Assembly: GCA_002315235.1 (NCBI GenBank)
Contig: DCGK01000016.1
Span: 1 to 37,656 of the forward strand
DNA from: Ruminococcus sp. UBA1780
GTDB taxonomy: Bacteria > Bacillota > Clostridia > Oscillospirales > Ruminococcaceae
Direction of reading: 5' to 3'
DNA length: 37,656 nt
Part shown: in pieces, positions 1 to 6,682 of the stretch
Position numbering within the stretch: the first letter of the stretch is position 1
Layout of the letters: each line of letters opens with the position of its first letter
Notes under the pieces: generated by a model
The model's input: the letters and a program-made list of their open reading frames with translations, nothing else
Database searches by the model: none
Told to the model about the DNA's origin: nothing
Program-made: the position numbers and the translations under genes

Positions 1-458
1 CCGCTGAGCTTTTCCATAATATCTGTGTGATAAGGAACTTCAAAATCAGGAACCGCAGGTTCACCGTATTTCTGAATTTCAACGTTTTCTGAATCATCTT
101 TGCCTATCGGAACTGAAGGATCAATGATATTAGGAATAATCATCATTTTCTTAAGGAGAGCTTCCTCAACTTCCTTTTCCTCAGCGTTGAGAGCTTCGAG
201 ACGGTCAGCCTGAGCCTTAACCTGAGCCTTTACTTCTTCAGCCTCATCCTTTTTGCCCTGTCCCATAAGAGCACCGATCTGCTTTGAGAGAGCATTTCTG
301 TTTGCTCTTAAAGCTTCAACTTCCTGCTTGATTTCGCGGTTCTTCTTATCAAGTTCGATTACTTCATCAACAAGAGGAAGCTTGTCATCCTGAAACTTGT
401 TTTTAATGTTCTGCTTTACTATGTCAGGATTTTCTCTGACAAATTTGATGTCTAACAT
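1..458 (-). CDS. serS: Seryl-tRNA synthetase, N-terminal part (cut by window start)
   Basis: The enzyme charges tRNA-Ser (and tRNA-Sec where present) with serine in the cytoplasm. The visible 152 residues begin MLDIKFVRENPDIVKQN, the standard opening of bacterial SerRS. They continue as the long helical hairpin (roughly residues 28-110, rich in Lys/Glu/Ala) that forms the tRNA-binding coiled-coil arm, then the conserved IIPNIIDPSVPIG segment that links to the catalytic domain. The class II catalytic core (motifs 1-3) lies beyond the window. The ATG is preceded by a purine-rich AGAAAGTGAG. The gene sits downstream of parB on the same strand with a 99-base gap containing a hairpin. I see no T-box leader in that gap, which is too short for one. 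Confidence 0.93.
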   Translation of the reverse strand, partial: MLDIKFVRENPDIVKQNIKNKFQDDKLPLVDEVIELDKKNREIKQEVEALRANRNALSKQIGALMGQGKKDEAEEVKAQVKAQADRLEALNAEEKEVEEALLKKMMIIPNIIDPSVPIGKDDSENVEIQKYGEPAVPDFEVPYHTDIMEKLS

Positions 459-476
459 GATTTATACTCACTTTCT

Positions 477-504
477 GTAAACGCAGTTTATTTACTGCGT
501 TTAC
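477..504 (-). repeat. Hairpin between parB and serS; member of a small repeat family
   Basis: A perfect 10-base inverted repeat (GTAAACGCAG at 477-486, CTGCGTTTAC at 495-504) encloses an 8-base A/T loop. It could end parB transcription, though no clear T-run follows on the minus strand. Nearly the same hairpin, with loop and stem bases shared, recurs at 35691-35724, so it may be a short dispersed repeat rather than a gene-specific signal. Confidence 0.6.
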
Positions 505-557
505 TATAATTATTATCAGTTGACAGCAAGCGGAAAAATATTTATGCTTACTGTAAT

Positions 558-1409
558 TTATTTTGAAAGCTTGTCTGCAAGTGCCAGAAGGTCAGCCTTG
601 TCTGTAAATTCGATAACAAGAGTTCCCTTGTCACTGCCTTTGCTTTTTACGCTTATTTTTCTGCCGAGAGCCTCACGAAGGCTTATCTCCATCTCACGGA
701 AATAGCTGTCCGGAAGCTTCGCAGCTTTTTTAGGTTTCCTGTCAGCCTTAAGTGCATTTACTATGTTTTCAAGAGCTCTTACTGAGATTTCCTCTTCGGA
801 AATCTTTACAGCAAGCTCCCTGATGATTTCTGCGTCATCAAGAGAAAGAAGAACCTTCGCATGACCGGTTGAAACAGCACCGTTTCTGATCATATCAAGT
901 ACTTCCTCCGGAAGTCCGAGAATACGAAGTGAATTCGCAACTGATGATCTGGATCTGCCTGTAATTCCTGAAATCTCCTCCTGAGTCATGCCGTACTTAT
1001 CAGCAAGCTCTCTGTATCCAAGAGCTTCCTCAACAGGATTGAGGTTTTCTCTCTGGAGATTTTCGATAAGAGCAATCTGCATGGTTTCAGAATCCGAAAG
1101 CTCCTTTATAACAACAGGAACCTCAGCAAGTCCTGCAGCCTTCGCCGCTCTCCATCTTCTTTCGCCTGCAACAATCTGGTACGAACGTCCGTACGGACGG
1201 ACAACCAGCGGCTGGAGAACTCCGTGGTCTCTTATTGAATCTGAAAGCGAAGCAATAGCCTCATCATCAAAATCTTTTCTTGGCTGAAGCCTGTTAGGCT
1301 CTATCTCAGATGTTCTGAGGGTACTTTTAACCTGAACCTCGGATGAGTTGTCAGCAAACAGTGCGTCGAGTCCCATTCCAAGTCCGCCCTTTTTAGGTGC
1401 CAGAACCAT
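558..1409 (-). CDS. parB: Chromosome-partitioning protein ParB (Spo0J family)
   Basis: ParB binds parS sites near the origin, spreads as a CTP-dependent DNA clamp and works with ParA in origin segregation. The 283-residue protein has a short basic N-terminus (KKGGLGMGLDALF, the usual ParA-contact region). The CTP-binding motif GERRWRA is at about 82-88 and the ENLQRENLNPVEEA box at about 115-128. A helix-turn-helix follows at about 137-160, then a C-terminal dimerisation region. An in-frame GTG lies one codon upstream (1412), but the ATG at 1409 has better spacing from AAAGGAA. It starts 13 bases after the parA stop, so the two form an operon. Two parS palindromes lie at 2368 and 3956. Confidence 0.95.
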   Translation of the reverse strand: MVLAPKKGGLGMGLDALFADNSSEVQVKSTLRTSEIEPNRLQPRKDFDDEAIASLSDSIRDHGVLQPLVVRPYGRSYQIVAGERRWRAAKAAGLAEVPVVIKELSDSETMQIALIENLQRENLNPVEEALGYRELADKYGMTQEEISGITGRSRSSVANSLRILGLPEEVLDMIRNGAVSTGHAKVLLSLDDAEIIRELAVKISEEEISVRALENIVNALKADRKPKKAAKLPDSYFREMEISLREALGRKISVKSKGSDKGTLVIEFTDKADLLALADKLSK

Positions 1410-1422
1410 CACTTCCTTTCAG

Positions 1423-2235
1423 TTATTTTTTCTTTTTAAGTGACTGAAAAAGCTTTTTCTTTGTTTTCTCAGTGTACTTCTGTCCGAGCAGTTCCATTCC
1501 CAGACGTGCATAAGCCTCTGTACCCTTTGAGTTTTTGTCATAGTACATAACAGGCATACCGTAGCTCGGTGCCTCTGAAAGTCTTACGTTACGCGGTATG
1601 GTTGTCTCAAAAACCTGACCCGGAAAAGCTTTTTTTACTTCGTTCACAACAAGATTAGTGACATTAAGACGCGGATCAAACATTGTAAACAGAATGCCTT
1701 CTATTTCGAGAGAAGGATTTTCGTTTGTCCTTACATGCTTTATTATCTGGTCAAGCTGTGACAGTCCCTCAAGTGAGAAAAACTCGCACTGAAGAGGAAT
1801 GATAACGCTGTCAGCTGCCACAAGTCCGTTAAGTGTCACAAGACTGAGTGACGGCGGACAGTCTATAAAAATAAAATCATAGTCATTTTTACTGAGAAGA
1901 ACCTGCATCTTCAGGCGCTTAAGTCTGTTTTCAAGATCAGCAATCTCTATCTCAGCACCTGCAAGAGCCGAGGTTGACGGAACAACGGAAACATTTTCAA
2001 ACTCTGTAACAACAGCTGCTTCCTTAATTCCTGATTTTCCGATGAGAAGGTCATATGATGAAAACTCAACTGTTTTCTTTCTTATGCCAAATCCGCTTGT
2101 AACATTTCCCTGCGCATCAAGGTCAATACAGAGAATCTTTTTGCCTCTGCTCCCAAGAAATGCAGCAAGATTAATTACGGTGGTTGACTTGCCTACGCCG
2201 CCCTTCTGATTTGCTGCGGCTATTACCTTACCCAC
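1423..2235 (-). CDS. parA: Chromosome-partitioning ATPase ParA (Soj)
   Basis: A deviant-Walker ATPase that partners ParB in origin segregation and, in Bacillus, modulates DnaA. The 270 residues show the deviant P-loop KGGVGKSTT (11-19), a second switch segment CIDLDAQGN (about 36-44) and the IDCPPSL motif (about 124-130). The C-terminus ends in a lysine-rich tail (KKLFQSLKKKK), which may add non-specific DNA binding. The start codon is GTG, chosen because GGAGG lies 8 bases upstream. A sigma-A-like promoter and a parS site lie just upstream, so ParB bound at parS could influence this operon (inference). Confidence 0.96.
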   Translation of the reverse strand: MGKVIAAANQKGGVGKSTTVINLAAFLGSRGKKILCIDLDAQGNVTSGFGIRKKTVEFSSYDLLIGKSGIKEAAVVTEFENVSVVPSTSALAGAEIEIADLENRLKRLKMQVLLSKNDYDFIFIDCPPSLSLVTLNGLVAADSVIIPLQCEFFSLEGLSQLDQIIKHVRTNENPSLEIEGILFTMFDPRLNVTNLVVNEVKKAFPGQVFETTIPRNVRLSEAPSYGMPVMYYDKNSKGTEAYARLGMELLGQKYTEKTKKKLFQSLKKKK

Positions 2236-2273
2236 TCCAAATTCCTCCTCTTTGCAATAAATGTCTGACTCTT

Positions 2274-2302
2274 ATTATACCACAAATACGGATTAGTGTA
2301 AA
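2274..2302 (-). promoter_or_regulatory. parA-parB promoter
   Basis: On the minus strand TTTACA (2297-2302) and TATAAT (2274-2279) are separated by exactly 17 bases. That is five of six and six of six matches to the housekeeping sigma consensus, about 40 bases before the parA GTG. Confidence 0.75.
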
Positions 2303-2367
2303 GGAAAAATACCTCGCCGAAGGTATTTTCCGGTGCAGCATTTTCAAAGCTGCACACTGCTGTAAAA

Positions 2368-2383
2368 TGTTCCACGTGGAACA
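2368..2383. other. parS centromere site 1
   Basis: A perfect 16-base palindrome TGTTCCACGTGGAACA, the parS consensus class bound by ParB. It differs from the common Bacillus form TGTTTCACGTGAAACA only at the symmetric fourth-from-centre pair. It lies about 65 bases upstream of the parA promoter. Confidence 0.9.
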
Positions 2384-2421
2384 CTAATGGATTGTTAAGA
2401 AACATCCCCTGCAAATAAAAT

Positions 2422-2446
2422 GCGCCAGCTCATTAAGAACCAGCGC
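2422..2446 (-). terminator. Terminator of the PAS-protein gene
   Basis: On the minus strand GCGCTGGTTC and GAGCTGGCGC pair over 10 positions (with G-U wobbles) around a 5-base loop, followed by ATTTTATTT. It pairs well only as leftward RNA, which matches the gene ending at 2512. Confidence 0.6.
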
Positions 2447-2511
2447 TTATTATATATTTGTTATTCTGAGCAAAAAATTCTGCTTACATTTTCCTGAAAA
2501 ACACCGTATAT

Positions 2512-2895
2512 TCAGACAAGCGACCTGCTGAAATCATACATTCCGGCAGTCTCTTTGTTTCTGTACTCATGCTTTTCATAATATCCGATAAGCTTACCAT
2601 TACCGTCTCTGAGTGCAACCATATACACATCCTTGTTTTCCTTGTCATTGTGAGCTGTGTATATCATATTGTTTTTCTCTGACTTTTCAAACCAGGCAAC
2701 AACCTTTTTTATAATCTCATTCGACTTGGGATTATGGCATTCAAGAAGACTCTTTCCTATAAGGCTGCATCCTCCGCGTTTCGCGTATCTGATTACAGCT
2801 GCCGGATTCATATAGATTATTGTGTGGTTTAAATCGCAGATAACAACTGAACATCTGTCATATTCTATTATACTTTTCATCATTGACGCAAGCAT
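2512..2895 (-). CDS. Small stand-alone PAS-domain protein
   Basis: A 127-residue cytoplasmic protein that is essentially a single PAS fold. It has an N-terminal strand VVICDLNHTIIYMNPAA typical of PAS, then IGKSLLECHNPKSNE (about 46-60), and a closing strand pair MVALRDGNGKLIGYYEKHEY. No output domain is attached, so it may sense a ligand or redox state and act through a partner; this is inference. The Cys-His pair at 53-54 is a plausible ligand-binding feature but is not proof of a cofactor. The start is supported by AGAGGTG 5 bases before ATG. Proteins of this layout are, to my knowledge, common in Clostridia and have no assigned role. It is the first gene upstream of the parA operon on the same strand. 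Confidence 0.8.
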   Translation of the reverse strand: MLASMMKSIIEYDRCSVVICDLNHTIIYMNPAAVIRYAKRGGCSLIGKSLLECHNPKSNEIIKKVVAWFEKSEKNNMIYTAHNDKENKDVYMVALRDGNGKLIGYYEKHEYRNKETAGMYDFSRSLV

Positions 2896-2922
2896 ATTAA
2901 CACCTCTGTTACAAAATAAACA

Positions 2923-3831
2923 TTATGGAAGCCACGATATAGCAACACCGTTTACCTGACCTGTTCCGCCGTGGAAATCAAATACGTAACCGCTCCTTCC
3001 GATATATTTCTTAGCATCTGAAGTATATTCAAGTTTGACCTCCGATTCTTTTGTCGGATCAGGATTTGCTGCCTTAAGCTGATCTATGGTGATATTAAAC
3101 GGAACTGATAATCCTATGTGTTCATAAGCATCATTTGCTAATGCAATTATTTCCTGATTTCTTTCATCATCAAAAGCATCGTTAGGCACATAAAGAGTGT
3201 ACCATCTCGCAAATTTAAGTACACATTCAGAAGCTGTAATATCATCATCTGTAAAATTCGCAAACTGAAACTGCATACCGTTGAATCTGTTTACTTCAAC
3301 TTTATAATAATCTGTTACACTGCTTTTGTTTACATTGTTTCCGGCATTTTTAAGATCCGATTCCCTGAAAGGAACGCCGTTGTCTATCATATCCTGAAGC
3401 GTTGTTTCACCTACTCTGTAAATCTTTCCGTCATAGGAAAAGCATCTGTTGTCAAGATCAGCGTAATTGGCACTTAATCCTTCCTTAAGTACAAACTCAG
3501 CATATCCTGATGCTGAACTTCCGGAACCCGGCTTAGCTGTTTCTGCAGAAGTTTCTGAAATCTCACTTTCTGCTGTAACTGTTTCTGTAACGACTTCGGT
3601 AACTGTCTCTGAAGCTGCGGACGTAACCTCTTCTGTAATGATTTCGGTGACCGCTTCTGTTGTTACTTCCTCAGTTTCAGCTTCTTCTGTTTCAACAGCA
3701 GGTTCTGTTACACTTTCATTATAAGTTTCGTTTTCAGCTGATAATTCAATATTTTCTTCTCCTGCACCGCATGCTGTAAGGCTCAGTAAAGATAACACCA
3801 GAGCTGCAGTAATAAATGATTTCTTTTTCAT
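2923..3831 (-). CDS. Predicted lipoprotein with Thr/Glu/Val-rich linker
   Basis: A 302-residue exported protein. A signal peptide ends in the lipobox LTAC with the lipidated Cys at 21. Residues about 30-105 are a low-complexity stalk made almost wholly of Glu, Thr, Val and Ala (repeated TEVVTE-like units), probably spanning the cell wall. Residues about 108-302 form a compact domain with no family I recognise, ending FDFHGGTGQVNGVAISWLP. The start has AGGAG 10 bases upstream and a near-consensus promoter at 3883-3911. The stalk resembles repeat expansions prone to length variation. Function unknown; a surface-anchored binding or sensory role is only a guess. Confidence 0.85.
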   Translation of the reverse strand: MKKKSFITAALVLSLLSLTACGAGEENIELSAENETYNESVTEPAVETEEAETEEVTTEAVTEIITEEVTSAASETVTEVVTETVTAESEISETSAETAKPGSGSSASGYAEFVLKEGLSANYADLDNRCFSYDGKIYRVGETTLQDMIDNGVPFRESDLKNAGNNVNKSSVTDYYKVEVNRFNGMQFQFANFTDDDITASECVLKFARWYTLYVPNDAFDDERNQEIIALANDAYEHIGLSVPFNITIDQLKAANPDPTKESEVKLEYTSDAKKYIGRSGYVFDFHGGTGQVNGVAISWLP

Positions 3832-3882
3832 AATTTTTTATCTCCTGACTTGTTTTTATAGTACATACACAGTAATATCGTT

Positions 3883-3911
3883 ATTTTATCATACCAAATA
3901 AAACATGTCAA
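3883..3911 (-). promoter_or_regulatory. Promoter of the lipoprotein gene at 2923-3831
   Basis: Minus-strand TTGACA (3906-3911) and TAAAAT (3883-3888) with a 17-base spacer, about 50 bases before the start codon. This is among the strongest promoter matches in the window. Confidence 0.72.
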
Positions 3912-3955
3912 GTCTAAATTAGCGTAAATATATCAATAATTGCTTTCCGTGATAT

Positions 3956-3971
3956 TGTTCCACGTGGAACA
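3956..3971. other. parS centromere site 2
   Basis: TGTTCCACGTGGAACA again, identical to the site at 2368 and 1.6 kb from it; the palindrome extends to 20 bases (3954-3973). It lies in the gap between two lipoprotein genes. Confidence 0.9.
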
Positions 3972-3995
3972 ATAATCAGTTTTACCTTAGCGGAT

Positions 3996-4511
3996 TTATT
4001 TCTTTTCCTTTACCGCATTGATTTTTACCACTATCTCTGAACCGTTAAGTGCTGCGTGGTCTGTAAGTGTACAGCATTTATATGTCAGCTTTACATTTTC
4101 ATACACGCCTTCCTTAAGCGGCTTCTCAAGGATAATTGATGTAAATGCAATACCCGGTTCAAGCTTTGAGTCCGCCTGCCAGATTACCGTTCCGTCTTCA
4201 AGTGTAAGGCTCATGTCAAAGCAGCAGGTATTTTCCTCCGGATTGTGGAGAAGGACACTCTGCTCTTTTTGGTCTGCCGTAAATTCCAGAGTGTCATAAC
4301 CCGGAACAGAGATGTTTTCGTTGTATCCGGCATTGCTGTAATCAGCTCCGCCCTCATAAATCTGACCGTCTGACAGTCGGGTCATGACGTCGTGCAGGTC
4401 AGATGCTTCTTCCTGTTTACTTCCGCATGCGGTAAATGAAGCTGCTATAATGCATCCGGCAAATACTGATGCTGCTATTCTTTTTAATGCCTTTATACTG
4501 TTGTTTTTCAT
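3996..4511 (-). CDS. Predicted lipoprotein of unknown function
   Basis: A 171-residue exported protein. It has a basic N-terminus, a hydrophobic stretch, and a lipobox SFTAC with Cys at about 29, then a short linker. A single beta-rich domain follows (for example SVLLHNPEENTCCFDMSLTL and YENVKLTYKCCTL, with two adjacent-Cys pairs that could form disulphides). I do not recognise the family, but the strand pattern is compatible with an immunoglobulin-like fold (inference). GGAG lies 9 bases before the ATG. It shares its strand with the neighbouring lipoprotein gene, with a parS site in the gap between them. Confidence 0.82.
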   Translation of the reverse strand: MKNNSIKALKRIAASVFAGCIIAASFTACGSKQEEASDLHDVMTRLSDGQIYEGGADYSNAGYNENISVPGYDTLEFTADQKEQSVLLHNPEENTCCFDMSLTLEDGTVIWQADSKLEPGIAFTSIILEKPLKEGVYENVKLTYKCCTLTDHAALNGSEIVVKINAVKEKK

Positions 4512-4628
4512 AGTGGTTTTCTCCGTTTTCTGTTTAAAATTTCCTGAGTAATGCCATGAACGGCATTGTTATTCCATTCTTATATAATTATAATATATTT
4601 TTTTTCGCTGCGCAACATTTGTATTCTA

Positions 4629-4967
4629 TCATACAATTCTGTAAAATACAACCATTTCGCCCTTAAAGGTAAAATTTTCGCCCAGCAGTAGCCTGCAGAA
4701 ATCAGACTTCGCCGCTGGCTCGTCTTCTTTAGCAGGCCTTGCATAGGTGATTTCTATTGCTCCCTTCGTCGCTTTCAGCTCCTTGTTCGCAATGAAACAC
4801 CGCATAAGCGGTAAAATTTTGCCAGTATATGGATTTTTGTATTTAATGTAACTGTCACAAACATGGTGAGTTAAAGTGATATTTTCAGAAAAATTTCTTT
4901 TTTTCTGAAACATTTTGAAATTATAAAACGTATTATATACAGAGAAAAAAGAATATTCAGAAACCAT
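4629..4967 (-). CDS. Doubtful small ORF, 112 codons
   Basis: An open frame with no recognisable domain, rich in aromatic and basic residues. Only a weak AGG lies 9 bases before its ATG. Its 5' end overlaps an inverted repeat and the region where the promoter of the rightward dockerin gene should be. Both facts weaken the case. It may be chance, a decayed gene, or a real lineage-specific gene with an internal start. If it is not real, the stretch 4512-5001 contains only the A/T-rich intergenic region and the inverted repeat listed separately. Confidence 0.25.
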   Translation of the reverse strand: MVSEYSFFSVYNTFYNFKMFQKKRNFSENITLTHHVCDSYIKYKNPYTGKILPLMRCFIANKELKATKGAIEITYARPAKEDEPAAKSDFCRLLLGENFTFKGEMVVFYRIV

Positions 4968-4985
4968 AATTTCAACCTGAATATT
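4952..4985. promoter_or_regulatory. Inverted repeat just upstream of the dockerin gene
   Basis: AATATTCAG (4952-4960) and CTGAATATT (4977-4985) are perfect 9-base complements with a 16-base gap. The right arm ends about 7 bases before the ribosome binding site of the gene at 5002. It could be an operator or an mRNA hairpin. Confidence 0.4.
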
Positions 4986-5001
4986 TCAGAAAAGGAAAGA
5001 G

Positions 5002-5826
5002 ATGTTATTTATTATGAAAAAGACTATTTTTACTCTGGCGCTGGCATGCGTAACATTAGCAGGAAACGCTGCTTTTTTCACCAGCAATGCATTCGCGGAG
5101 GATGCTGCTGAAAAACCGGTAAAAACCACTGCTGCTGAAAAGACGGATTCTGAAGACGAAGTTTTATTTGACGGAATGACAGCTGATGAATTTATAGAGA
5201 AAACTGCATGCAGCGTCAGCAGTCATCTGATCAGTGCAGAGACTTACAATAAATTCAAGGAAACATACGGCATTTTTTCCGTACACGGAAAGTATGTTGT
5301 ATTATGCCGCAGTCTGGGATACATGGGTTCAAACAAAACCGAATATACCGGAACAGGAGCTTTCGGGGCTGAAATATCACACTTTACTGACGCACCTATG
5401 GCTACATGCGGTCCTTATGATAAAATGGACATTTATAAAGCCGAAAAACCGGGAGAAGTAAACTTTAATGTCTTCCTGGCAAGCGAAGGAAAAACAGCTG
5501 TTTGTTCAGCTGATCTGGTTATTGATGATAACCTGAATATTACTGTAAAAAGCTTCGGCGATAATAACAAGACTGAACCTGATTCTTCTGTAAATGCCGA
5601 TACGTCTGTAATCGCTTCTTCACCACAGTCAGGCACATGTGACCTAAATTCAGACGGAAGAACAGATCTTTCAGACCTTACAGAAATGTCACTTATGCTT
5701 ATCGGTGATATAAAATTCACTGAAAATCAGAAAATAGCTGCTGACGTTGACCATGACTCAACTGTATCCCTTGCAGACCTTTCAAAACTCAAACAGTATC
5801 TTTCAAGAGTAATCACATCTCTTTAA
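5002..5826 (+). CDS. Secreted dockerin-bearing protein
   Basis: A 274-residue exported protein. Signal peptide residues 1-32 end NAFA/EDA. An acidic linker and a domain at about 50-190 that I do not recognise follow, then a Ser/Thr/Asp linker and a C-terminal type I dockerin (about 211-274). Both calcium loops are intact: Asp214, Asn216, Asp218, Asp225, and Asp248, Asp250, Asp252, Asp259. Each is followed by its helix (LTEMSLML; LSKLKQYLS). Dockerins bind cohesins on scaffoldins, so the product is probably a cellulosome component. No glycoside-hydrolase or carbohydrate-binding signature is visible. The first ATG (5002) is preferred over the one at 5014 because AAAGGAAAGAG directly precedes it. 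It is the only rightward gene in the left 13 kb. Confidence 0.88.
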   Translation: MLFIMKKTIFTLALACVTLAGNAAFFTSNAFAEDAAEKPVKTTAAEKTDSEDEVLFDGMTADEFIEKTACSVSSHLISAETYNKFKETYGIFSVHGKYVVLCRSLGYMGSNKTEYTGTGAFGAEISHFTDAPMATCGPYDKMDIYKAEKPGEVNFNVFLASEGKTAVCSADLVIDDNLNITVKSFGDNNKTEPDSSVNADTSVIASSPQSGTCDLNSDGRTDLSDLTEMSLMLIGDIKFTENQKIAADVDHDSTVSLADLSKLKQYLSRVITSL

Positions 5827-5885
5827 TAACTGCATCCCTGCTGTGTCAGCACTCTGATACGGATTAAAAACATCAGTATACATAA

Positions 5886-5930
5886 AAAAGCGAAATCCGC
5901 CTGGTTTATAATAAGGCGGATTTCGCTTTT
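5886..5930. terminator. Bidirectional terminator between the dockerin gene and rsmG
   Basis: A perfect 16-base stem (5886-5901 with 5915-5930, core GCGAAATCCGCC) has a 13-base loop and A-run/T-run flanks. It serves both the rightward dockerin gene and the leftward rsmG gene's far end. Confidence 0.9.
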
Positions 5931-5966
5931 ATCTTTTCCCGCTCTGCAGCAGGAAATACGCTGTAA

Positions 5967-6671
5967 TCACAGCGGCTTTGATTTGATTTTTCCGGAAGGT
6001 CTCGGATACTTAGGCAGACAAGGCATAATCTTGTTTACTATAACTACCCTTCTCTGTTCGCCGTTGATTTCATATTTTATGTCGTCTGAAATCTTTCCGC
6101 CCAGAAGCTTTACTGCATTCGCAGCAGAACTTATGTCCTCGGAAGGTCCCTTCATAGCACAGAACACTCCGCCCTTTTTTACAAAAGGAAGACAGTACTC
6201 GGAAAGTTCAGGCATAGCCGAAACTGCTCTTGCAGTAGCAACGTCATACTTTTCCCTGTACTCCGGCTTCTTTGCAAGAAGCTCAGCACGCTCATGAATG
6301 CATTCAGCATCAACCGAAATTCTTTCGCAGAGTTCAGAGAGAAATTTTATTCTCTTGTTAAGCCCGTCAAGAAGAGTAATTTTTATTCCCGGCTTATAAA
6401 TTTTTACAGGAAGCAGAGGAAATCCCGCTCCGGTTCCAACATCTATCGCCTTTATTCCGTCAGCAAAATCAACGTACTTTGTTATTGAAATGCTGTCCGC
6501 AAAATGCTTTACAAGAATTTCCTCAGGCTCAGTAATTGCTGTAAGGTTCATTACTTTATTGGTTTCCACAAGAAAATCAGCATATATATCAAGCTTTTCA
6601 TAGACTTCCTCAGTCAGAACAAGCTCATTTTCCTCAAATACCTTTTTGCAGAAGCTGTATTCAGGCAGCAT
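5967..6671 (-). CDS. rsmG: 16S rRNA (guanine-527 N7) methyltransferase
   Basis: RsmG methylates G527 of 16S rRNA using S-adenosylmethionine. The 234 residues show the conserved MNLTAI segment (about 41-46) and the SAM-binding loop AIDVGTGAGFP (about 75-85). The acidic strand end LLDGLNKR, the ATARAV motif and the closing PKYPR segment are also present. Length is typical. The start has GGAG 7 bases upstream. It is the last gene of the run mnmE-mnmG-rsmG and starts 11 bases after mnmG ends. Loss of this protein is known to give low-level streptomycin resistance in other bacteria; nothing here suggests loss. Confidence 0.95.
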   Translation of the reverse strand: MLPEYSFCKKVFEENELVLTEEVYEKLDIYADFLVETNKVMNLTAITEPEEILVKHFADSISITKYVDFADGIKAIDVGTGAGFPLLPVKIYKPGIKITLLDGLNKRIKFLSELCERISVDAECIHERAELLAKKPEYREKYDVATARAVSAMPELSEYCLPFVKKGGVFCAMKGPSEDISSAANAVKLLGGKISDDIKYEINGEQRRVVIVNKIMPCLPKYPRPSGKIKSKPL

Positions 6672-6682
6672 AAATTATCTCC

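Noticed and set aside
459..557. T-box leader before serS
   Set aside because: The gap is only about 100 bases and is occupied by one short hairpin; no T-box core sequence is seen.
3467..3724. Rightward Ser/Val/Thr-rich ORF opposite the lipoprotein stalk
   Set aside because: It is the mirror of the Thr/Glu/Val repeat on the other strand and has no ribosome site.
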